Shown here: positions 42,892 through 47,577 of the stretch, one piece after another
Layout: the number at the start of each line of letters is the position of its first letter
Position numbering within the stretch: the stretch's first letter is position 1
Assembly: GCA_018883715.1 (NCBI GenBank)
Contig: JAHLFP010000022.1
Span: forward strand, 1-47,577
Length of the DNA: 47,577 nt
Direction of reading: 5' to 3'
From: Candidatus Allofournierella pullistercoris
Lineage (GTDB): Bacteria > Bacillota > Clostridia > Oscillospirales > Ruminococcaceae
Made by a program: the position numbers and the translations under genes
Notes under the pieces: model-generated
Database searches by the model: none
The model's input: the letters and a program-made list of their open reading frames with translations, nothing else
Told to the model about the DNA's origin: nothing

Positions 42892-45171
42892 TTACTCCTT
42901 TGCAGCAATGCCCATAGCGATGTCCTCCGCCTTCATGGGCAGACTGCGCAGGAACAGGCCGCTTGCGTTGTAAATGGCATTTGCCAGGGCGGGAGCGGGA
43001 GTGTTAATCACCAGCTCGCCAATGCTCTTAGCGCCGAAGGGGCCGGTAGGCTCATAGCTGCTCTCAAATGCAACCCGGATTTTGCCCGCTTCCAGACGGG
43101 TGGGCAGACGGTATTGCAGGAAGGAGTTGTTCAGCATCTGGCCTTTTTCGCTGTACTGAATATCCTCGTACAGTGCCATGCCAATGCCCTGCATCAGGCC
43201 GCCCTCGGTCTGCACCCGTGCCAGGTTTTTGTTGATGACGGTACCGCAGTCCACCACGGCCACATAGTCCACCAGTTCCACCTCTCCGGTGGCGGGGTCC
43301 AGGTCAATCTCGGCCATACCCACCATCATGGGAGGGGGAGAAACGGGAGAGGAATGGCTTGCAAAGGCAGAAATGGAGCGACTGTGGCCCTCATAGCTGG
43401 CATTTCCAATGTCATGCAAGCTAATCTCTTTATCGGTACCAGGTACAAATACCCGACTGCCGTCAAATTCTGCTGTTTCAGCAGGCACGCCCAGAATCTC
43501 AGCGCCGTTTTTCAGCACCTTTTCCCGCATCTCTTCGCAGGCTTTTACCACCGCCATGCCGGTCACATAGGTGGAGGAGGAAGCGTAAGAACCGGTATCA
43601 TAGGGGCTTTGGTCGGTGTCTACACCACGAACTGCAATGTTTTCCATGGGGCAGTCCAGGCATTCTGCCGCCATCTGGGTCAGGATGGTATCACAGCCCG
43701 TACCCATATCGGTACAGCCCAGCAGCAGGGTGTAGAATCCATCATCGTTCAGGCGCAATTCCACACTGCCGATGTCCACGCCGGAGATACCACTGCCCTG
43801 CATGGCCATTGCCACACCCACACTGCGGATGTGACCGTTGTCCAGCACCCGGGCGGGGTATTTGTTGTCCCAGTCCATCATGGTCTTGGCGGTTTCCATG
43901 CACTGCTTCAAGGTGTTGCTGGTGCAGGTTTCGCCGTAGTACATGGCAAATTTCTGTCCCTGCTCCACCATGTTCAGCAGACGAATCTCACAGGGGTCCA
44001 TCTTCAGCTGAGCCGCCAGCTCATTGACGGCACTTTCCACCGCAAAAAAGCCCTGGGTTGCACCGTAGCCACGGTATGCACCTGCGCCCATGGTGTTGGT
44101 GTACACCACGTTGGTGGCAAAACGGCTGGCTTTCAGCTTGCCGTACAGGGAAATGGTCTTGGTGCCGGAAAGCCCCACGGTGGTGGGGCCATGTTCACCG
44201 TATGCACCTGCATTGGACAGGGCATCCACTTCCATGGCTCGGATGGTGCCGTCCTTCATGGCGCCAATGCGCACCCGCACCTGCATCTGGTGACGGGGAG
44301 AACCATTGGTCTGGCTCTCCTTACGGGTAAACTGGATGCAAGCGGCCTTGCCGGTTTTCATGGTAACAAAGGCGGCGTACACCTCGCTGACAGCAGTCTG
44401 CTTTGCACCGAAGCCGCCGCCGATGCGGGGCTTAATCACACGGATGTTGGCCTTGCTCATCTCCAGTGCGTTGGACACAATACGGCGCACATGGAAAGGC
44501 ACCTGGGTGGAGCTGACCAGAGTCAAACGGCCGTACTCGTCCAGATAGCTGTAAGTGACAAACGGCTCCATCATGGCCTGGTTGTTGGCCTTGGTGTTGT
44601 AGGTGCGCTCCAGCACCACATCACACTGGGCCAGTTCGGCTTCCAAATCGCCATTTTCGGTTACACTGCAACTGCACAGGTTGCGTTTGTTGTCTGCACC
44701 CACATCACACAGTGCCTTAAAGTTGTCCTCCGGATGCACCAGGATGGAATTGTCCTTGGCCTTGGTGAAGTCCAGCAAAGGCTCCATCACCTTGTACTTC
44801 ACCTTAATCAAACCTGCGGCCTTTTCGGCGGCCTCGCTGGTGGTTGCGGCCACCAGTGCCACCGGGTCACCCACACAGCGCAGATGCTTGTCCAGAATCA
44901 ACCGGTCGTAGGGGCTGGGTTCCGGATAGGTCTGGCCTGCGGTGGTGAAACGGCTCTGGGGTACATCTTTATAAGTAAAGATCGCTTCCACGCCCGGCAC
45001 CTTGCTGGCGATGGTGGTGTCAATTTCCTCCACCAGGGCGTTGGCATGGGGACTGCGGAGCATCTTAATCATCAAAGCATCGGGGGGTATCATATCCCCG
45101 GTGTACACCGGCTTACCGGTGACAAGGCTCATAGCGTCCACCTTGCGGATGGCTTGATTTACATATTTCAT
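42892..45171 (-). CDS. Molybdenum hydroxylase, molybdopterin-binding large subunit (xanthine dehydrogenase family)
   Basis: The 759-residue subunit carries the molybdopterin cofactor and the active site of a xanthine-dehydrogenase-family enzyme. Family features are KVDAMSLVTGKPVYTGDM, RSPHANALVEEID, LRCVGDPVALVA, the cofactor-binding RVIKPRIGGGFGAKQ, AYRGYGATQGFFAVE, and the C-terminal GPFGAKSIGE with the catalytic glutamate. Typical separate-subunit length. The start ATG at 45171 overlaps the stop of the iron-sulfur gene by four bases. Substrate cannot be read from sequence: xanthine or another purine is most likely, but other aromatic N-heterocycles are possible. No cofactor-synthesis or selenium genes are in the window. 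Confidence 0.9.
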   Translation of the reverse strand: MKYVNQAIRKVDAMSLVTGKPVYTGDMIPPDALMIKMLRSPHANALVEEIDTTIASKVPGVEAIFTYKDVPQSRFTTAGQTYPEPSPYDRLILDKHLRCVGDPVALVAATTSEAAEKAAGLIKVKYKVMEPLLDFTKAKDNSILVHPEDNFKALCDVGADNKRNLCSCSVTENGDLEAELAQCDVVLERTYNTKANNQAMMEPFVTYSYLDEYGRLTLVSSTQVPFHVRRIVSNALEMSKANIRVIKPRIGGGFGAKQTAVSEVYAAFVTMKTGKAACIQFTRKESQTNGSPRHQMQVRVRIGAMKDGTIRAMEVDALSNAGAYGEHGPTTVGLSGTKTISLYGKLKASRFATNVVYTNTMGAGAYRGYGATQGFFAVESAVNELAAQLKMDPCEIRLLNMVEQGQKFAMYYGETCTSNTLKQCMETAKTMMDWDNKYPARVLDNGHIRSVGVAMAMQGSGISGVDIGSVELRLNDDGFYTLLLGCTDMGTGCDTILTQMAAECLDCPMENIAVRGVDTDQSPYDTGSYASSSTYVTGMAVVKACEEMREKVLKNGAEILGVPAETAEFDGSRVFVPGTDKEISLHDIGNASYEGHSRSISAFASHSSPVSPPPMMVGMAEIDLDPATGEVELVDYVAVVDCGTVINKNLARVQTEGGLMQGIGMALYEDIQYSEKGQMLNNSFLQYRLPTRLEAGKIRVAFESSYEPTGPFGAKSIGELVINTPAPALANAIYNASGLFLRSLPMKAEDIAMGIAAKE

Positions 45172-45632
45172 GCGTTGCCCTCCTCTCTTGCCATGTACTT
45201 ACGGATGGCACGAAGCTGGCTCTGGTAGCCGGTGCAACGGCACATATTGCCTGCCAGGTATTCCAAAATTTCCTCGTCACCGGCGTCTCGGCCCAGCTCT
45301 TTTTCCAAGGCCAGTACATTCATAATGAAGCCGGGGTTGCAAAAACCGCACTGCTCACCGCCTTCATCTGCCAGAAAACCACCAAAGAGGGCGGCCTGCT
45401 CCTGCAAGCCTTCCAGCGTGTCGATGGTGTGTCCAGCGGCCTGCACCGCCAGCACACTACAGGAAAGCACGGGACGGCCGTCCATGTGTACGGTGCACAG
45501 GCCACAGCCAGAGGTTTCACAGCCGCATTTCACCGACTTACAGCCAGCATCCCGCAAAAACTCCAGCAACTGGGTGTGGGGCTGGGCCACAGCGGTGTAA
45601 GGTTTGCCGTTCAGTTTCAAGGTAATTTCCAT
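45168..45632 (-). CDS. Molybdenum hydroxylase, [2Fe-2S] subunit
   Basis: The 154-residue electron-transfer subunit holds two [2Fe-2S] clusters. The first, plant ferredoxin type, uses Cys38, Cys43, Cys46 and Cys58 (CGCETSGCGLC and the Cys after RPVLS). The second uses Cys95, Cys98, Cys131 and Cys133 (CGFCNPGFIM and CRCTGY). All eight ligands are present. The ATG at 45632 lies seven bases after the FAD gene and the stop overlaps the large-subunit start. It passes electrons from the molybdenum site to FAD. Confidence 0.95.
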   Translation of the reverse strand: MEITLKLNGKPYTAVAQPHTQLLEFLRDAGCKSVKCGCETSGCGLCTVHMDGRPVLSCSVLAVQAAGHTIDTLEGLQEQAALFGGFLADEGGEQCGFCNPGFIMNVLALEKELGRDAGDEEILEYLAGNMCRCTGYQSQLRAIRKYMAREEGNA

Positions 45633-45639
45633 GGATTTA

Positions 45640-46416
45640 TTAGCCCTCCTGTAAGGCCGCCAGACAGCGGCCGGTCAATACGCTTGCCAGATGTCTCCGA
45701 TATGCCTCGCCTGCACGCATGTTGCCGGCATAGCTCAGTGCCTGCACCTGCTCCAGCAGTTGCTGTTTCTGTTCCTCGCGTGCGGCAAGGGGCAGGGACA
45801 TGGGCACCACTTTCGCCCGGGCGGGACGGGCACCCACCACAACACGCACCTGTCCATCCAGCACCGAAGCTGCCACGTTCAGCACCGGCAGGTCGGTCTT
45901 TGTGTTACGCATGGACTGGTAGACAGCACGTCGTCCATTCTTTTTCACATAGATACGAGCCAGCACATCACGGTCATAGTCCATGGCTGCGTACTGCTCC
46001 AGCGGGATAAGGCCTGCTCCCACCAGCTCTACCTGACAGTCCAGAGCCAGCAAGGCACACAATAAATCGGAAAAACCGAACCGAGCCACAATGCTGCCGC
46101 CCAGGGTAGCACAGTTGCGGAACTGCACGCCCACAATGTGACGGGTCATCTCCCGGAAAAGTCCGTGGAATGTTTCATTCAGGGCCTTGTGGGTTTCCAG
46201 CTGGCGCAAAGTCACCATTGCGCCCAGGATAAAGGCGTCCTCGGTTTCCTCAATGGTGTCCAGCCCCAGTGCGCTTAAATCTACCAGCGTTCCCACCCGG
46301 CGACGGGTCATACGCAGCCAGCATCCACCTGCCAGCAGGGTGGTGTTGCGCTTTTGGTTCAGCTCAAACGCCTGCTGCAAGGACTCGGCTTTCACATATT
46401 GCTGTGCGGTATACAT
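45640..46416 (-). CDS. Molybdenum hydroxylase, FAD-binding subunit
   Basis: The 258-residue subunit belongs to the CoxM/XdhB family that passes electrons from the iron-sulfur clusters through FAD to NAD or another acceptor. Features are LLAGGCWLRM in the FAD-binding loop, FILGAMVTLRQLE, and the second flavin motif FRNCATLGGSIVARFGFSDLL, followed by the CO dehydrogenase flavoprotein C-terminal domain. It is slightly short for the family (about 280-290). I chose the ATG at 46416, with AAAGGAG 12 bases upstream. It is the first gene of the operon, after a structured leader. Confidence 0.9.
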   Translation of the reverse strand: MYTAQQYVKAESLQQAFELNQKRNTTLLAGGCWLRMTRRRVGTLVDLSALGLDTIEETEDAFILGAMVTLRQLETHKALNETFHGLFREMTRHIVGVQFRNCATLGGSIVARFGFSDLLCALLALDCQVELVGAGLIPLEQYAAMDYDRDVLARIYVKKNGRRAVYQSMRNTKTDLPVLNVAASVLDGQVRVVVGARPARAKVVPMSLPLAAREEQKQQLLEQVQALSYAGNMRAGEAYRRHLASVLTGRCLAALQEG

Positions 46417-46458
46417 TGCCTCACAGTCTCCTTTCTTGACCGGCCAAAACCGCCCCTT

Positions 46459-46530
46459 AATGCGATTTTGGGCATGAAACAAGGCCTTTGCACCGCTTTC
46501 CGCGTTTTTGTGCAAAAGCCCAAAACTTCT
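46459..46530 (-). promoter_or_regulatory. Structured leader of the molybdenum hydroxylase operon
   Basis: An outer 8-bp stem TTTTGGGC/GCCCAAAA (46466-46473 with 46518-46525) encloses an inner 7-bp stem TTTGCAC/GTGCAAA (46487-46493 with 46510-46516) with a 16-base apical part containing short complementary pieces and a one-sided bulge of 13 bases. It lies between the promoter and the first gene. It does not match the molybdenum-cofactor riboswitch sequence as I recall it. Regulatory function is inference. Confidence 0.4.
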
Positions 46531-46538
46531 ACATGAAT

Positions 46539-46567
46539 ATTGTAGCAAAAGGACAGTCTGTTGTCGA
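46539..46567 (-). promoter_or_regulatory. Promoter of the molybdenum hydroxylase operon
   Basis: On the minus strand TCGACA (46567-46562) and TACAAT (46544-46539) are separated by 17 bases; each box matches five of six consensus positions. Confidence 0.65.
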
Positions 46568-47409
46568 GTGTCAAACGGCCTGTTTTCCACCCCTTGCTGA
46601 CAGATTTCCCTCTTGCCCAACCTGGGGGAAAACTTGTGCTAAAAAATCATAATATTGCACAGGAAACGCCCCAAAAACCGATGTACTGTATAAAAAACAT
46701 CGGTTTTCATCATCATTTTTCCACAAACTTAAACAGAAAAGAATGACTTATTCAGCCTTTCCGCCCAGCTGTATATAGCATTATTTATATATAGCACAAA
46801 TAAAGTGTATTGCATTATCTCCAGATTATTCTTTGCGCAAATCTGGCTGTATCCATCCTGTGTCCTGCGGTTCTTTCGTCTGCTGTTTCATTCCTCATGG
46901 AACGCACTTTTATCCAATACGCTCGGGGAAGACCAGTTTCAGGCGGCTATAAAGTTTCGTTCTTCAGGAAACACACTTTTGCCCAGCAGGCTACTACTCG
47001 AATCCACCGTCTTGGGATAACTCCTCGACAAGAATGAACTCGACAAGGTAATCCCCCCTGCGTTTTGTGGGCATCCTTTCCAGCAATTTCGGTTCTTTTA
47101 TGCCGGAGGAATTCAGACAGGCCCTCTGGCTATATTTTGTGACCATTGCCAAGATACCCAGCGCAAGCGTCTTGTTAGCCATCCTTACCCCCGGACTAGG
47201 CTATCTACCCGCTACAATCCACACCAAAATATCTCCCCGGCATACGCTATACCAAAAACACAACCAGGCTTCCAGTATTCGGCAGTTTCCCGGCCTTCAC
47301 TATCAGACCGCTTCCCAAAACGCATACACTTCAAGACACAGGCCAGCCTTTAAAATACAAGCGTCAACTTTGAGACGCAAATCCCATTCCGGACACAGAC
47401 ATCCCCCGG
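46568..47409. other. Gene-free stretch
   Basis: About 840 bases lie between the hydroxylase promoter and the tRNA terminator. The open frames are short (75-126 codons), lack ribosome sites and have no composition I recognise as coding. Contents seen: an AT-rich part near 46660-46810 with a repeated TATATAGCA, and two imperfect 27-base repeats at 46885 and 46954. It may hold a decayed gene or a non-coding RNA. Confidence 0.4.
46885..46980 (+). repeat. Pair of imperfect 27-base repeats
   Basis: 46885-46911 (GTTTCATTCCTCATGGAACG then CACTTTT) and 46954-46980 (GTTTCGTTCTTCAGGAAACA then CACTTTT) match at 22 of 27 positions, 42 bases apart. The second contains GTTTC and GAAAC as inverted ends. Only two copies exist. 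Confidence 0.5.
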
Positions 47410-47445
47410 ACAAAACAAAAAGACTCACCTTTTCAGGTGAGTCTT
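47410..47445 (-). terminator. Terminator of the tRNA transcript
   Basis: A perfect 11-bp stem pairs 47420-47430 (AAGACTCACCT) with 47435-47445 (AGGTGAGTCTT), followed on the minus strand by TTTTGTTTTG. It lies directly after the tRNA-Phe 3' end. Confidence 0.9.
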
Positions 47446-47447
47446 GA

Positions 47448-47523
47448 TGGTGCCTCCGATCGGAATCGAACCAATGACACGGGGATTTTCAGTCCCCTGC
47501 TCTACCGACTGAGCTACAGAGGC
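47448..47523 (-). tRNA. tRNA-Phe (anticodon GAA)
   Basis: On the minus strand the 76-base gene starts GCCTCTG and ends CGGAGGC-A-CCA, so the CCA is encoded. The acceptor stem pairs with one G-T. The D arm (GCTCAGTCGGTAGAGC), the anticodon arm (GGGGA-CTGAAAA-TCCCC) and the T arm with GGTTCGATTCC are all present. Anticodon GAA gives phenylalanine. Confidence 0.97.
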
Positions 47524-47529
47524 GTTTTT

Positions 47530-47577
47530 TGGTGGAAGTTACAGGGCTCGAACCTGTGACCCTCTGCTTGTAAGGCA
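47530..47577 (-). tRNA. tRNA-Val (anticodon UAC), partial at window edge
   Basis: The minus strand shows the 3' part of a tRNA: anticodon loop CTTACAA (anticodon TAC, valine), variable loop, T arm with GGTTCGAGCCC, acceptor strand AACTTCC, discriminator A and an encoded CCA. The 5' part lies outside the window. It is seven bases upstream of tRNA-Phe, so both are in one transcript. Confidence 0.92.

Noticed and set aside
46885..46980. CRISPR array
   Set aside because: Only two copies, five mismatches in 27 bases, a 42-base gap, and no cas genes in the window.
47067..47447. A 126-codon plus-strand frame before the tRNAs
   Set aside because: It has no ribosome site, no family likeness, and runs into the tRNA terminator.

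Overview
The window reads as a chromosomal segment of a gut Firmicute, most like the Oscillospiraceae around Faecalibacterium, Subdoligranulum and Gemmiger. The reasons are moderately high G+C, strong AGGAGG-type ribosome binding sites, the rimP-nusA-ylxR-ylxQ-infB-rbfA-nrnA-truB-ribF order, one-gene glycyl-tRNA synthetase and a GH94-based sugar cluster. The taxon is inferred from gene content only; no 16S gene is present.

Layout. 1-4.9 kb: the 3' end of argS, a gene-poor stretch of about 1.1 kb that may encode a structured RNA, then metG, tatD and a small unknown gene. 4.9-6.0 kb: three decayed genes (an alpha/beta hydrolase, an Old Yellow Enzyme and an HxlR regulator), apparently a divergent locus cut by deletion. 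6.1-10.5 kb: proB-proA plus a membrane-anchored protein on the minus strand, and a threonine aldolase on the plus strand. 10.5-23.4 kb: a beta-glucan oligosaccharide module with a GH3 beta-glucosidase, a GH16 laminarinase-type enzyme, two different GH94 phosphorylases, an AraC regulator and an ABC importer (binding lipoprotein and two permeases, no ATPase). 23.7-27.4 kb: a minus-strand operon of a family 2 glycosyltransferase with rfbA, rfbD and rfbB. 27.9-38.7 kb: minus-strand pnp, rpsO and the long rimP-to-ribF translation operon. 38.8-42.7 kb: an acyltransferase, an M29 aminopeptidase and glyS. 42.9-46.4 kb: a three-subunit molybdenum hydroxylase operon. 46.6-47.4 kb holds no gene I can support, and the window ends in minus-strand tRNA-Phe(GAA) and a partial tRNA-Val(UAC).

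The central module is coherent. None of its three glycoside-active families carries a signal peptide, so short beta-glucans should be imported by the ABC transporter and split in the cytoplasm, hydrolytically by GH16 and GH3 and phosphorolytically by the two GH94 enzymes, giving glucose and glucose-1-phosphate. A 14-base motif, TCATGRATCTGATA, lies 41-42 bases upstream of the -10 of both the GH16 and transporter promoters. At the second site it also fills the spacer of the divergent araC-type promoter, so it is a good candidate operator for a regulator that represses itself and activates its targets. The module is bracketed by two near-identical intrinsic terminators that both point inward.

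Other regulatory points: the rimP-nusA promoter overlaps the stop codon of the acyltransferase gene and is followed by an intrinsic terminator in the leader, an arrangement suited to NusA autoregulation; the molybdenum hydroxylase operon has a structured leader. Positions come from reading the sequence by eye; no similarity search or folding program was run.
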